Positions 1 through 7,354 of a stretch of DNA of 15,809 nucleotides are shown one piece after another. The notes under the pieces were generated by a model, which saw nothing but the letters and a program-made list of their open reading frames with translations, did not search any database and was not told the DNA's origin. Every line of letters begins with the position of its first letter. Positions within the stretch are counted from its first letter, which is position 1. A program made the translations under genes and the position numbers. The DNA comes from Candidatus Multiplicimicrobium inquinatum (GTDB lineage Bacteria; Omnitrophota; Omnitrophia; Omnitrophales; Aquincolibacteriaceae): assembly GCA_002344825.1 (NCBI GenBank), contig DDUN01000053.1:1-15809 (forward strand), given 5' to 3'.

Positions 1-416
1 AATTTATCCGCCTGATAAAAACCCATCTTCCACATTTCTTTCTGCGGCGGATGAAATTGAATCTTCGCGCCTTGAAAAAGCGGCTGATCTTTTCTGATTC
101 TTTGCTGAAAGTTTTTCCCGAAAGTTTGCTCCAAAAACCGGAGCTTAAGACCCAGATGACCAACTGTATCCCCCGCGGACAACGCATCAAAATCTTTCCG
201 AAGCTGAGGATACATCTCAAAGGTGTGAAGGTTGAAGTTCTTAAGATTCGGATGAGTTTGAAAAAGCTCCGCCGAATGTGGATTGGTGGAAAAACAAAGA
301 ATATCCGTCGACTTGTCCACAGTCCCGAGATAGCCGTAACTGTCGCGCGTGAATACCTTAAACAAAGCATCCCCGGCGCCCCCTCCCCAAACAAAATCAA
401 CGATCTCTTTAGCCAT
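1..416 (-). CDS. 5' part of a possible GT9-like glycosyltransferase (runs off the window)
   Basis: An uninterrupted frame of 138 codons reads from an ATG at 416 to the window edge, so the C-terminal part is missing. The protein starts MAKEIVDFVWGGGAGDALFK. It has an N-terminal Gly-rich turn (VWGGGAGDAL) and then ILCFSTNPHSAELFQTHPNL near residues 43-62. That layout recalls the N-terminal half of family 9 glycosyltransferases (heptosyltransferase-like), which have a GD turn followed by a strand and a 'hP' motif. This is weak, memory-based resemblance and not a firm assignment. A GTG lies four codons upstream of the ATG and an in-frame stop lies further upstream. There is no clear ribosome binding site. 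The gene follows the response regulator after 81 nt on the same strand and is probably cotranscribed. The coding call is fairly sure; the function is not. Confidence 0.5.
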   Translation of the reverse strand, partial: MAKEIVDFVWGGGAGDALFKVFTRDSYGYLGTVDKSTDILCFSTNPHSAELFQTHPNLKNFNLHTFEMYPQLRKDFDALSAGDTVGHLGLKLRFLEQTFGKNFQQRIRKDQPLFQGAKIQFHPPQKEMWKMGFYQADK

Positions 417-497
417 GATTTTCACGCGCCGCTCAATACGGCATGGTTGATTATCGGCTCAGGCGTGATTTTTCTTCAGAAGAACGTAAAAGCAGAA

Positions 498-1298
498 TCA
501 GTAGAGATACGTTTCTATCTTTTCACGTAACTCGCGCATCGAGTCAAAAGCGACAAAATTATCCGCGCCAAAAACTTTCTGAGCGTTTTTAGAAGACGCC
601 GCCATGCAAATCGGCACAACCGGAATCTGGTGCGTTGCTTCCGATTCAGAAAGCCGGCGCAGAACCGCGGAAGCATCAAAAACACTGGCATCATCCCAAT
701 ACTGGCAAATAACGATGTGCGGTTTGCGTTTCAAAGCAAGCTGATAGATTTCATCCGCGTTCAACGCCGTCTCAATCGCGAAGTTTTTAAACTCTAAAAA
801 CTTCTTCAACGAAACCGTCACGGATTCTTCCACGGTTGCGATAACGGCAAGGCGTTGTTTTTTAGCAGAGCTTGTTGCGGCGCTTTCAGGGATGGAAGGA
901 GCCGAAGCCTTGCCGGAGAGGCTGCCTGCATCCGCTTTTTTAAAACTCAACGCGCGCTGAACGCTCGCCAGCAACTCTTCAGCTTTAAAGGGCTTGTTTA
1001 AAAACGAAACGATGGACCAATTGTCGAAAAACTCCTGCATGCTCGGGCGGCCCGACATGACAATCAACGGAATATCCGACATGTCCGTTTTTTCTTTTTT
1101 TAGATTTTTATAAAAATTATATCCGGAGACTTTGGGCATGAGCACATCCGTCAAAATCAAATCCGGCTTTTCCTGACGAACCGCCTCCAAAGCCATGTCG
1201 CCGTCATTGGCTGTCACCACGCTGAACTGCTCTTTTAAAACTTCTTTGATTGCCGCGCGGATTTCCGGCTCATCATCCACAACTAATATTTTTTTCAT
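498..1298 (-). CDS. Response regulator with N-terminal receiver and C-terminal degenerate receiver
   Basis: This 266-residue cytoplasmic protein has no DNA-binding or enzymatic output domain. Residues 1-120 form a complete receiver: acidic pair D8/D9, phosphoacceptor D51 in LILTDVLMP, S82 in VMSG and K102 in NKPF. A Ser/Ala-rich linker (about 122-147) leads to residues 148-266, which look like a second receiver-type alpha/beta domain (AVIATVEESVTVSLKKFLEF, then KPHIVICQYWDD). That domain lacks the N-terminal acidic pair and the usual phosphoacceptor context, so it is probably a pseudo-receiver. Such proteins usually act through protein-protein contacts, as phosphorelay intermediates or adaptors. 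No histidine kinase is present in the window, so the partner is unknown. The gene starts at ATG 1298 with only a weak ribosome binding site and follows the MATE gene by 85 nt. Confidence 0.85.
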   Translation of the reverse strand: MKKILVVDDEPEIRAAIKEVLKEQFSVVTANDGDMALEAVRQEKPDLILTDVLMPKVSGYNFYKNLKKEKTDMSDIPLIVMSGRPSMQEFFDNWSIVSFLNKPFKAEELLASVQRALSFKKADAGSLSGKASAPSIPESAATSSAKKQRLAVIATVEESVTVSLKKFLEFKNFAIETALNADEIYQLALKRKPHIVICQYWDDASVFDASAVLRRLSESEATHQIPVVPICMAASSKNAQKVFGADNFVAFDSMRELREKIETYLY

Positions 1299-1383
1299 GT
1301 CTTGAAAAGACCTTTCAAAGATTTCTCTTACTTTTTAACTTCGGCTGAATCAGCGCTTAGCTTAACCGCGGGCAACAGGATAT

Positions 1384-2748
1384 CTATTCCAAAACATGAA
1401 TATTTTTCCATTTCCCCGAGCGGTAACGCAGCCAGGCGCCGGAAGATAAAACCAGAAAAATAGCGATCAGCCACGCCCAGCCCTGAACAGCCGAGGCGCC
1501 TAAATAGCGCGTAGAAACATAAAGGACCGCCACACAAGTCCAATGCAATGAAATATGGTAACTCATCGCCCACAATGTATCGCCTGCCCCGCGCAAAGCG
1601 CCGACAAAAACAATCACAATCACGACGCTTAAAACATAAAACGCGATCATCTTCAGCATCGCGACGGCAATCGGCTGAGCTTCCGCAAAAGCAACACTTG
1701 CCTCCGCGGGATGAAAAAGCTGTGCGAGCGGAACCGGAAAAAAAGTAAACAAGGCTAAAAGCCCGAGCGCGTAGACACAGCCAACCTTTAATCCTGACAT
1801 CGTAGAACGATGCGCAAGATCCAACTGCTTGGCGCCGATATAACGCCCCACCAAACTGGTAACTCCAATTTCCATCCCCATCAACGGAACATAAGCCACC
1901 ATATCCCAATTCAAAACAATGCTCGATGCCGTTGCCACCACCGGCCCCATTGACTGAAACGCCATAACCAGTCCATTAAATGCCAAAAGAGAAAGAAACA
2001 TCTCAATGCCCGCGGGATATCCGTATCGAAGCCACTTCTTGATGACTTGCGAGCTAAACGTGAAGGCACTTCGAACATCAAAGCGCGCGTCATTGCTTTT
2101 TTCGAAATAAAAAAATGCGGCAACGAGCACCGCGCTCACACTGCCTGTGATCGTACCGATCGCGGCACCGCGTATTCCAAGCGCGGGAAATCCCAGCTTT
2201 CCGTAAATTAAAACAAAGCTGACAATCACATTCACGATTAAGGCCGTCAGCGAAGAAAACATCACAATGCCGGTGCGGCCGATACCGGAAAAAAAACCGC
2301 AAAACGACTGACGCAGCAAAACAAAAACACTGCCGTAAACCAAAATATCAAAAAAGACAATCTGGTCTTCAAGCTGTGTTACGGGAACCTGCAAAACACG
2401 GAACAAATCATGCACAAAGGGGCGGATCAATAAAATAACCGGATAAAATGCGGCGATAAAAATCCAGGTCTGCGCCGTGACGCGAGGGCAAGTCTTCAGT
2501 TCTCCGGCGCCAAAATACTGCGCCACGAGCGCGGTGCTGTACCCGATTAATCCAAACGCAAAGCTCAAAAGTAAAAATGCCGCGATGCTTCCGCCCACCG
2601 CCGCGTTCATGAAATCCGGGCCCAGCCTTGATAAAAGCAGGCGGTCGGTAAACATCATGAACGTGTCACAGGCATAGGAAACCACCATGGGCAGAGCGAT
2701 AAGCATCATTTCACGCACTCCGCCGGGAGTGATTCTAGGAGAACTCAT
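1384..2748 (-). CDS. MATE family multidrug/cation antiporter
   Basis: This 454-residue protein is almost entirely hydrophobic, with about 12 predicted membrane helices in two halves, which is the normal size for MATE (NorM/DinF-type) exporters. The N-terminus has the family pattern (REMMLIALPMVVSYACDTFMMFTDRLLLSRLG). The second half carries GALRGAGDTLWAM, a typical MATE motif in the helix 10 region. These inner-membrane proteins export cationic or lipophilic compounds in exchange for Na+ or H+; the substrate cannot be read from sequence. The ATG at 2748 has only a weak AAGAA-type ribosome binding site. A later start at Met14 is possible but would shorten the first helix region. The gene lies 38 nt downstream of the DUF4870-like gene and is probably in the same transcript. 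Confidence 0.9.
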   Translation of the reverse strand: MSSPRITPGGVREMMLIALPMVVSYACDTFMMFTDRLLLSRLGPDFMNAAVGGSIAAFLLLSFAFGLIGYSTALVAQYFGAGELKTCPRVTAQTWIFIAAFYPVILLIRPFVHDLFRVLQVPVTQLEDQIVFFDILVYGSVFVLLRQSFCGFFSGIGRTGIVMFSSLTALIVNVIVSFVLIYGKLGFPALGIRGAAIGTITGSVSAVLVAAFFYFEKSNDARFDVRSAFTFSSQVIKKWLRYGYPAGIEMFLSLLAFNGLVMAFQSMGPVVATASSIVLNWDMVAYVPLMGMEIGVTSLVGRYIGAKQLDLAHRSTMSGLKVGCVYALGLLALFTFFPVPLAQLFHPAEASVAFAEAQPIAVAMLKMIAFYVLSVVIVIVFVGALRGAGDTLWAMSYHISLHWTCVAVLYVSTRYLGASAVQGWAWLIAIFLVLSSGAWLRYRSGKWKNIHVLE

Positions 2749-2786
2749 AATTTCTTACGCGGTGAGAGAAAAGAAATCGAATACGG

Positions 2787-3122
2787 TTATGCCTTTTTCT
2801 CAGCAATATCTCCGACAATCGGAAGTTTAAATTTCTCACCCTGATAAGCTTTGATCATCATCACAACCCAAAGCACCACGCTCGCAAGACTGACTAAAGG
2901 CGTTAAAATTCCGCCAAAAAAAGGAATCACGGGCAAAACAACCTGAAGAACAAAAAGCGCTCCGAACACAACCGCGGATTGAACCGCGTGAAAACGGATA
3001 AATTTATTCTCTTTTTCAATCAGAAAAAAAATAACTCCTGTGATTAATCCAAGAGAGTAGCACAAAAGTCCCGCGACATTCGCGTTCAATCCCGTTGACG
3101 ACTTGCCTAAATCTTCGTTCAT
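2787..3122 (-). CDS. DUF4870 (Tic20-like) small membrane protein
   Basis: This is a 111-residue inner-membrane protein of the DUF4870 type. It has a short polar N-terminus, then helix ANVAGLLCYSLGLITGVIFFLI, the family signature EKENKFIRFHAVQSAVVFG, a second and probably a third hydrophobic segment, and the C-terminal MMIKAYQGEKFKLPIVGDIAEKK. The family is common and its function is not established; similarity to the chloroplast Tic20 import component is often noted. I chose the ATG at 3122 because GGAGG (3128-3132) sits 5 nt upstream. An in-frame ATG at 3134 lies on the other side of that Shine-Dalgarno sequence and has no good one of its own. Only 17 nt separate this gene from the acetyltransferase upstream, so they are probably cotranscribed. 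Confidence 0.85.
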   Translation of the reverse strand: MNEDLGKSSTGLNANVAGLLCYSLGLITGVIFFLIEKENKFIRFHAVQSAVVFGALFVLQVVLPVIPFFGGILTPLVSLASVVLWVVMMIKAYQGEKFKLPIVGDIAEKKA

Positions 3123-3139
3123 ATCCGCCTCCATTTAAA

Positions 3140-3694
3140 TTACTGAAGCTGTTTTAAAACTCGAGCGGGATTCCCCGCCACAACCACGCCGTTCGGCACA
3201 TCTTTGGTCACCACCGCGCCGGCTCCGATCACGCTTTTACTTCCGATCGTGACGCCCGGACAAATAATCGCGCTCCCGCCGATCCAAACATCATCACCGA
3301 TTGTAATCGGTTTACCGAATTCCACCTTGCGCCGTTCCTGCCAATCTAACGGGTGTCCCGCGGTATAAATTTGAACATTCGGCGCCATAAAAACAAAAGA
3401 ACCGACAGTCACTTTCGCGACATCAAGAATTACACAATTAAAATTAAGAAAAACGGAATCCCCGAAAGTAATGTTTTTCCCGTAATCACAGAAAAAAGGC
3501 GGCTGAAGCCATACATTTTTTCCGACCGCCCCCAGCAAATCTTTCACAAGCTCAAAGCGCGGGCCGGTACGGATATCTTCAACTGACTGATTGATTTGCG
3601 TTAAAAGCTTGCGCGCGCGCAGACGCATTTCAGTCAGCTCGGGGTCCATCGCGTTATACATTTCACCCGCGATCATCTTCTCATATTCACGCAT
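3140..3694 (-). CDS. maa: Maltose O-acetyltransferase-type sugar acetyltransferase
   Basis: This 184-residue protein has the left-handed parallel beta-helix fold of the Maa/LacA/NodL group, which transfers acetyl from acetyl-CoA to a sugar hydroxyl in the cytoplasm. The N-terminal helical region REYEKMIAGEMY...RLRARKLL matches the maltose acetyltransferase N-terminal domain. Hexapeptide repeats follow (ITFGDS, VTVGSF, ITIGDD, VTIGSK). The catalytic His is His114 in TAGHPLD, and the C-terminus has the typical VVAGNPARV. Length is normal for the family. I prefer the ATG at 3694, since MREYEKM aligns with the usual start. A TTG two codons upstream, directly after the stop of the previous gene, is also possible. 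The acceptor sugar cannot be told from sequence; in this envelope-related neighbourhood a surface sugar is as likely as maltose. Confidence 0.88.
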   Translation of the reverse strand: MREYEKMIAGEMYNAMDPELTEMRLRARKLLTQINQSVEDIRTGPRFELVKDLLGAVGKNVWLQPPFFCDYGKNITFGDSVFLNFNCVILDVAKVTVGSFVFMAPNVQIYTAGHPLDWQERRKVEFGKPITIGDDVWIGGSAIICPGVTIGSKSVIGAGAVVTKDVPNGVVVAGNPARVLKQLQ

Positions 3695-3700
3695 GAACAA

Positions 3701-3904
3701 TTAATTCTTTGGTTTTCTGAAATGTTCAATCGCGATCAAAGTCGCTTTACCGACAAGCCAAATCATCACGAGGCAAAGCAAAATACCGACAAAAAACCGT
3801 AAAAAGAACCCCATCAATAAGAGTAGCGGAAACAGGAACGCGCCCAAAAGCGCGATCACCCCGATCAACGCAATCACAAACAGTCCGACAAAAAATGCTA
3901 CCAT
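3701..3904 (-). CDS. Small two-helix membrane protein, function unknown
   Basis: This is a 67-residue protein made almost wholly of hydrophobic segments (MVAFFVGLFVIALIGVIALL, then FLFPLLLLMGFFLRFFVGILLCLVMIWLVG) with a short basic C-terminal tail (EHFRKPKN). It is likely a small inner-membrane protein with two or three helices and a cytoplasmic C-terminus. The ATG at 3904 is chosen because an AGGAG-type Shine-Dalgarno sequence lies just upstream. A start 14 codons earlier would add a polar, non-conserved-looking stretch across that site. Its stop codon is followed almost at once by the acetyltransferase gene, so the two are very probably cotranscribed. I recognise no family. Confidence 0.65.
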   Translation of the reverse strand: MVAFFVGLFVIALIGVIALLGAFLFPLLLLMGFFLRFFVGILLCLVMIWLVGKATLIAIEHFRKPKN

Positions 3905-3990
3905 TGGGTCTCCTTCTCGGGTACGGGCTGATGAATAAAGATTCAAAATTTTGATTTCATTTTTTGTCGCTTTTTAAGAATTCGCGCGCA

Positions 3991-4266
3991 TCACCGCGTC
4001 AAATAGGCGGCATTAACATCCTGATTTTGTGATTGAATCTGCCGATCCGACTCATCACTAAGCATCCGCTCTTCAAGGCGCTTTTCCATCAGATATTGCT
4101 GCTGCGTCTGCAGTTTCAAATTATCGCTTTCCATGGATGAAATTTCACCGCGCGCGGCCCTTTGATCAATATTCGCAACCGCGCTTTCATATTTCAAAAG
4201 TGCCGGCCCTTTCACTCCCGCGCATCCTACCGCGGAAACCAAAACTAAAAAGAGCAGAAACTTCAA
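3991..4266 (-). CDS. Small lipoprotein with helical, Gln/Glu-rich body; TTG start
   Basis: The 91-residue product begins MKFLLFLVLVSAVGC, a lipoprotein signal peptide with lipobox AVGC and acylation Cys at residue 15. The mature part is polar and Gln/Glu/Arg-rich (DNLKLQTQQQYLMEKRLEERMLSDESDRQIQSQNQD), probably one long helix or coiled coil. It would be anchored in the inner or outer membrane. The start is TTG at 4266: GGAG lies 5 nt upstream, an in-frame stop lies several codons before it, and the next Met falls after the signal peptide, so no ATG can give an exported product. The gene is 15 nt downstream of another small exported-protein gene. I recognise no family; a function resembling small envelope-spacing lipoproteins would be speculation. 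Confidence 0.65.
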   Translation of the reverse strand: MKFLLFLVLVSAVGCAGVKGPALLKYESAVANIDQRAARGEISSMESDNLKLQTQQQYLMEKRLEERMLSDESDRQIQSQNQDVNAAYLTR

Positions 4267-4281
4267 AATCTCTCCGCAGCT

Positions 4282-4473
4282 TTAAAAAACCGGCTTAACC
4301 GAAAAACCCGGGGCGCCGTTTTCATTCGTCTCAGCCTTCGATTCGCCCGCAACGGGCGCCGGTGTTTCTTCAGCAGGCTCAACCCAAACATACTCCGGCT
4401 TAGGGCTTTCTTCCGCGCGGGCAAAGCCCGCAAAAGCCGTCATCAAAAAAAACAGAACTGCGGTTAATTTCAA
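4282..4473 (-). CDS. Small secreted Pro/Glu-rich protein; TTG start
   Basis: The 63-residue product has a Sec signal peptide (MKLTAVLFFLMTAFAGFARA, probable cleavage after ARA at residue 20). The short mature peptide is acidic and proline-rich, KPEYVWVEPAEETPAPVAGE, and ends GFSVKPVF. It is probably periplasmic and unstructured. The start is TTG at 4473, supported by AGGAG at 4479-4483 with a 5-nt spacer. The start overlaps the TGA stop of the MscS gene (TTGA), which indicates translational coupling. An internal ATG would remove half the signal peptide. No family is recognised. The gene is small, but the signal peptide, Shine-Dalgarno sequence and overlap together make it credible. Confidence 0.6.
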   Translation of the reverse strand: MKLTAVLFFLMTAFAGFARAEESPKPEYVWVEPAEETPAPVAGESKAETNENGAPGFSVKPVF

Positions 4474-5375
4474 ACTGTCTCCTTTTGTTTTTTTCCGATT
4501 CCCTGAAACAGCTCAATGGCGGAGGGGGTTGTTTTTAAATGCAAATCGCGCTGGGGAAATGGAATTTCAATGCCTTCTTTGGCAAAGGCTTCGTAAATCG
4601 CGTAATTGACCTCACTGCGCAGACATTTTTGTTTATCCGGAGAACCGGTCCAAACCAAAAGCTCCAAATCAAGCGAGGACTCCCCGAAATTTAAAAAGGC
4701 AACTTCCGGCGCCGGGTCTTGAATCGCATCCGAAGCTTCGGCAGCGACCCGCAAAAGAATTGCTGTCACTTTCTGTATGTCAGAACCATAAGCCACACCC
4801 ACCGGACAATGCACGCGCACTTTCGGATCGCCGTGCGACCAATTAATCACATGGCCTTCGATAAATTTACTGTTAGGAACAATGATCGAAACCCGGTCGG
4901 CGGTTTCAATAACAGTCGTGCGGATATTAATTTGCAGCACCTTGCCGACATGCCCCTCCACACTGACCATATCGCCGACATTAATCGGGCGCTCCAGCAA
5001 AAGAATCAGTCCGGCAATAAAATTGGACGTTACGTTCTGCAGACCGAATCCGATTCCCACGCTCAAAAACCCAAACACCACCGCAAAACTGCCGAGATTG
5101 ATCCCGATGCATTGTGTCGCCAAAATCGCGCCGCAAACGAGCATCACATAATGCACCACGCGGGTCGGCGCGTAAATCATACCCGATTCCATTTTGAACT
5201 GATTCGCGACACGGCGAATCAAAACTTTCTGCAGCACGCCGGAAAGAAAAAGAAATACCACAAAAACAATCACGGCCGTGAGTATGCCGCTGAGCGTCAC
5301 CGGAGATGCCCCGACATGAATCAGGGGGAGGTTCATCCATTTTAAAATTTGTTCGTAAATATTAGTCTGATCCAT
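4470..5375 (-). CDS. mscS: MscS-family mechanosensitive ion channel
   Basis: This 301-residue inner-membrane channel releases solutes when membrane tension rises, for example on osmotic downshock. Two N-terminal helices (about 28-48 and 72-92) precede the pore helix region 94-128 (SVGIGFGLQNVTSNFIAGLILLLERP), which has the Gly/Ala packing pattern of TM3. The beta domain follows with INVGDMVSVEGHVGKV and the signature VPNSKFIEGHVINWS (167-180). The C-terminal alpha/beta vestibule ends near residue 285. This is the size and layout of the small MscS type, without the extra N-terminal helices of KefA-like members. The ATG at 5375 has GAGG 6 nt upstream. The gene is 26 nt below the zinc-ribbon gene, and its stop overlaps the next start, so it sits inside an operon. 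Confidence 0.93.
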   Translation of the reverse strand: MDQTNIYEQILKWMNLPLIHVGASPVTLSGILTAVIVFVVFLFLSGVLQKVLIRRVANQFKMESGMIYAPTRVVHYVMLVCGAILATQCIGINLGSFAVVFGFLSVGIGFGLQNVTSNFIAGLILLLERPINVGDMVSVEGHVGKVLQINIRTTVIETADRVSIIVPNSKFIEGHVINWSHGDPKVRVHCPVGVAYGSDIQKVTAILLRVAAEASDAIQDPAPEVAFLNFGESSLDLELLVWTGSPDKQKCLRSEVNYAIYEAFAKEGIEIPFPQRDLHLKTTPSAIELFQGIGKKQKETV

Positions 5376-5401
5376 TTTTTGCCTCGTTGATAAATAAAAG
5401 T

Positions 5402-5914
5402 TTAAAAACCCATCAAGCTGAATAACCGCGCGCGCATATAAGCACTGTCAATTTTTCGGTCAACCCGCCCGATCTCCGTCACCAGCTTGCTGTTGACATC
5501 ATTCAGTCCCCGTTCCGTTAACCGCAATTTTTCAAATTCAATTCCGCCGACGGAAATATATTCGCGGATTTTTTCGATTTCACCCTCGTCATACCAGGTT
5601 CCATGCTTGGAACATTTATCCACAACCACACCGGAGTGTTTCCCCCAAACCCTGCGGTTCATCATCTCATGGCAAAGAGGACAAGGCACATACCGCGCCG
5701 GCTCGGTTTTTCCGAGCGGTTCATAAACCGATCTCAGCTTTCTCAATTCATCCACGGAAAAAACCTGGGGCTGAATTTGAAGCACCTCTTTTTCCTCGGC
5801 AAGGTCAACCCAAATACCGCGGCAGGAAGGACACACATCCACTTCACACTCGCCTTCAATGGCAACATCAAGAGGGTGCGAACATTTTGGGCAATTCAAT
5901 TTATGTTTCATCAT
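5402..5914 (-). CDS. Double zinc-ribbon (zf-TFIIB type) protein
   Basis: This 170-residue cytoplasmic protein contains two related zinc-binding ribbons. The first uses Cys8, Cys11, Cys28 and Cys31 and ends in the family signature CRGIWVD. The second uses Cys78, Cys81, Cys101 and probably His104 (CSKHGTWYDEGE), so its last ligand appears to be His, not Cys. This CPxC...CpxCxGiWvD-E pattern is that of the zf-TFIIB domain found in many small bacterial proteins without an assigned function. The C-terminal 50 residues are charged and probably helical. The gene heads the minus-strand run that includes the MscS channel. Tandem Met codons at 5914 and 5911 make the exact start ambiguous by one codon, and the Shine-Dalgarno sequence is weak. 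Confidence 0.8.
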   Translation of the reverse strand: MMKHKLNCPKCSHPLDVAIEGECEVDVCPSCRGIWVDLAEEKEVLQIQPQVFSVDELRKLRSVYEPLGKTEPARYVPCPLCHEMMNRRVWGKHSGVVVDKCSKHGTWYDEGEIEKIREYISVGGIEFEKLRLTERGLNDVNSKLVTEIGRVDRKIDSAYMRARLFSLMGF

Positions 5915-5964
5915 TCTTTTATCTATAAATCATCATGGGTAAAAATATTTCCGGATAAAACAGC

Positions 5965-5994
5965 CTGATACTCCTCCGCTTTTGTTGCTATAAT
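5965..5994 (+). promoter_or_regulatory. Probable sigma70-type promoter for the 6041 gene
   Basis: A perfect -10 hexamer TATAAT is at 5989-5994. An 18-bp spacer separates it from CTGATA at 5965-5970, which matches TTGACA at 4 of 6 positions. The gene starts 46 nt downstream of the -10 and has AGGAG at 6033-6037. This fits the only complete plus-strand gene in this half of the window. Transcription start is not determined. Confidence 0.5.
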
Positions 5995-6040
5995 ATCGAG
6001 TCAGACCGCTAAAATCTAAACTAAATTAGCTCAGGAGAAC

Positions 6041-6517
6041 ATGAGCAAACACTTTCACTGGTTTCTTATTTTTATGGTTGTTTTTGGGGCGGGCCCCATC
6101 ACTCTCGGCGCCGAGGAAAATACCCCTAAAAAAGCTAAAAAACTTGAAGAAATGTCCGCCGAAGAATTCCGGGCGGTTCTGAAGCAATCTCATGCCGAAA
6201 GCGCGGCACGCCTTGGCGGAAGCAGCGCACTTAGCGAAACCGACGACTCCTCAAAAAAATCCTCCTCCTTATCGGAAAAACGCGCGTATGAAACCTCCGC
6301 TCAAAGCCGCATTGATCTACTGAGCCACAAAATCAGATCTTTGGATAATCACTACCACGACAATTGGGGCTACGCGCAAAAAGACGCCGCCAAACTACGT
6401 GAAATTCAATATAAAGCCCGCGACTATTTGATGAAGATCAGGCTTGATCATTCCGAAAGCTGGAAAGTGCACAAAAACGCGCTCGAAGGCTTATTGCGGC
6501 AAACCTCAGACTATTAA
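6041..6517 (+). CDS. Secreted protein of unknown function
   Basis: The 158-residue product has a signal peptide with hydrophobic core FLIFMVVFGAGPITL and probable cleavage after LGA (residue 24). The mature protein is hydrophilic. It has a Lys/Glu-rich start, a Ser-rich low-complexity stretch (SETDDSSKKSSSLSEKR, about 65-82), and a predicted helical C-terminal half rich in charged and aromatic residues (NHYHDNWGYAQKDAAKLREIQYKARDYLMKIR). It is probably periplasmic. The start is ATG 6041 with AGGAG just upstream and a good promoter at 5965-5994, so it is its own transcription unit, divergent from the zinc-ribbon gene. It converges on the thiopurine methyltransferase gene with one base between the stop codons. 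I recognise no family. Confidence 0.7.
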   Translation: MSKHFHWFLIFMVVFGAGPITLGAEENTPKKAKKLEEMSAEEFRAVLKQSHAESAARLGGSSALSETDDSSKKSSSLSEKRAYETSAQSRIDLLSHKIRSLDNHYHDNWGYAQKDAAKLREIQYKARDYLMKIRLDHSESWKVHKNALEGLLRQTSDY

Positions 6518-6518
6518 A

Positions 6519-7172
6519 TCAACCCAATATCTTTTTCTGAAGGATATAAACATTTTGCTTCATTCCTTCAACCGCGGAAAGCCGGGGACCTTCGCTTTTG
6601 GGCTTTTCACTTTCTATCAACTGAATGTCAAATGCGTCAGCGTAAAGCCGCTCAATCTCAGCGATGCTAATACTAAACGGCGGTGCTTCCATTTTCGATT
6701 GATCATATTCATAAACAACCAAAAAATATTTACCGCCTTTTTTTAGAGCCTGCTTTATCACGCGAGCATAATCGGCTCGCATGGAAGCAGGCAAAGCCAC
6801 CAAGGCGGCGCGGTCATAAACAAAATCAAAAGTTTCCCGCGCATCTAATTTAAAAAAATCACCGCAGCTAATCTTAATATTTTTATGCGAGCACTCGACG
6901 AAGTCGGCGGTTTGTGTTTTCTGCACGGGTAATTGGTTCTCGGCAAAGAAGGCCTCCACCGCGCCCTCATACAATTCCACACCGTGAACCTGAAGCCCCT
7001 GACTCGCAAGCCAAACCATATCAATCGTCTTACCGCATAGCGGCACCAGAACACTTTGCCCCGCCTGCGGTTTCAATTGAGGGAAATACTGCGTCAGCTT
7101 CGCGTGATACTGCTGCTGATTAAACGCCGTTCGGCTCTCTTTCCAAGACTTGATCCAAAATTCAGAATCCAC
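6519..7172 (-). CDS. tpm: Thiopurine S-methyltransferase family protein
   Basis: This 217-residue S-adenosylmethionine-dependent methyltransferase of the bacterial TPMT family methylates thiol- or selenium-type substrates in the cytoplasm; the family is linked to thiopurine, tellurite and selenium metabolism. Family motifs are clear: FWIKSWKESRTAF at 5-17, the SAM-binding loop VPLCGKTIDMVWLA (43-56), the acidic residue E66 in VHGVELYEGAVEAFF, CGDFF (103-107), YDRAALVALP (119-128) and YEYDQSKMEAPPFS (154-167). Length is normal. The start is GTG at 7172: AAGGA lies about 7 nt upstream, an in-frame TGA lies two codons before, and the residues after the GTG align with the usual N-terminus. Which substrate it methylates here is unknown. 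Confidence 0.93.
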   Translation of the reverse strand: MDSEFWIKSWKESRTAFNQQQYHAKLTQYFPQLKPQAGQSVLVPLCGKTIDMVWLASQGLQVHGVELYEGAVEAFFAENQLPVQKTQTADFVECSHKNIKISCGDFFKLDARETFDFVYDRAALVALPASMRADYARVIKQALKKGGKYFLVVYEYDQSKMEAPPFSISIAEIERLYADAFDIQLIESEKPKSEGPRLSAVEGMKQNVYILQKKILG

Positions 7173-7217
7173 AAATCATTCCTTTTGTCAGGCTGACGAC
7201 CGAAGACTAAAGACCAA

Positions 7218-7345
7218 CCCTTCGACTTCGCTCAGGGCAAGCGACTAACGTCTCCCCGCCGCCTGTCCCGAGCGACTTGTGGTGAGTCCTTCGGCTGCGC
7301 TCAGGATAAACTCTGCCGAACCAAGTCGAGGGAGACGGCGTCCGG
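7218..7345. repeat. Cluster of short dispersed GC-rich repeats
   Basis: Two 20-nt units of the same family lie close together: CCCTTCGACTTCGCTCAGGG at 7218-7237 and TCCTTCGGCTGCGCTCAGGA at 7287-7306. Each has complementary ends. A diverged part in the other orientation (CCCGAGCGACTTGT, from 7267) lies between them, and a GACGGCGTCC motif lies near 7333-7342. When translated, such units give spurious PERSRR-like peptides. I recall that spurious peptide in gene models from several candidate phyla, but this is memory and not a search. The stretch holds no credible gene. Confidence 0.6.
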
Positions 7346-7354
7346 TTTTCCTTT

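Noticed and set aside
51..530. 159-codon plus-strand open frame
   Set aside because: It lies opposite the partial minus-strand gene and the end of the response regulator. The product is basic and without recognisable features, while the opposite strand gives a sensible protein with the operon's direction.
1328..1909. 193-codon minus-strand frame overlapping the MATE gene
   Set aside because: It is an alternative frame of the same strand. The MATE frame shows family motifs and membrane helices, while this one is Cys/Arg-rich noise.
4719..5345. 208-codon plus-strand open frame
   Set aside because: It is fully antisense to the MscS gene. The His/Arg/Asn-rich product is typical of a shadow of hydrophobic coding sequence.
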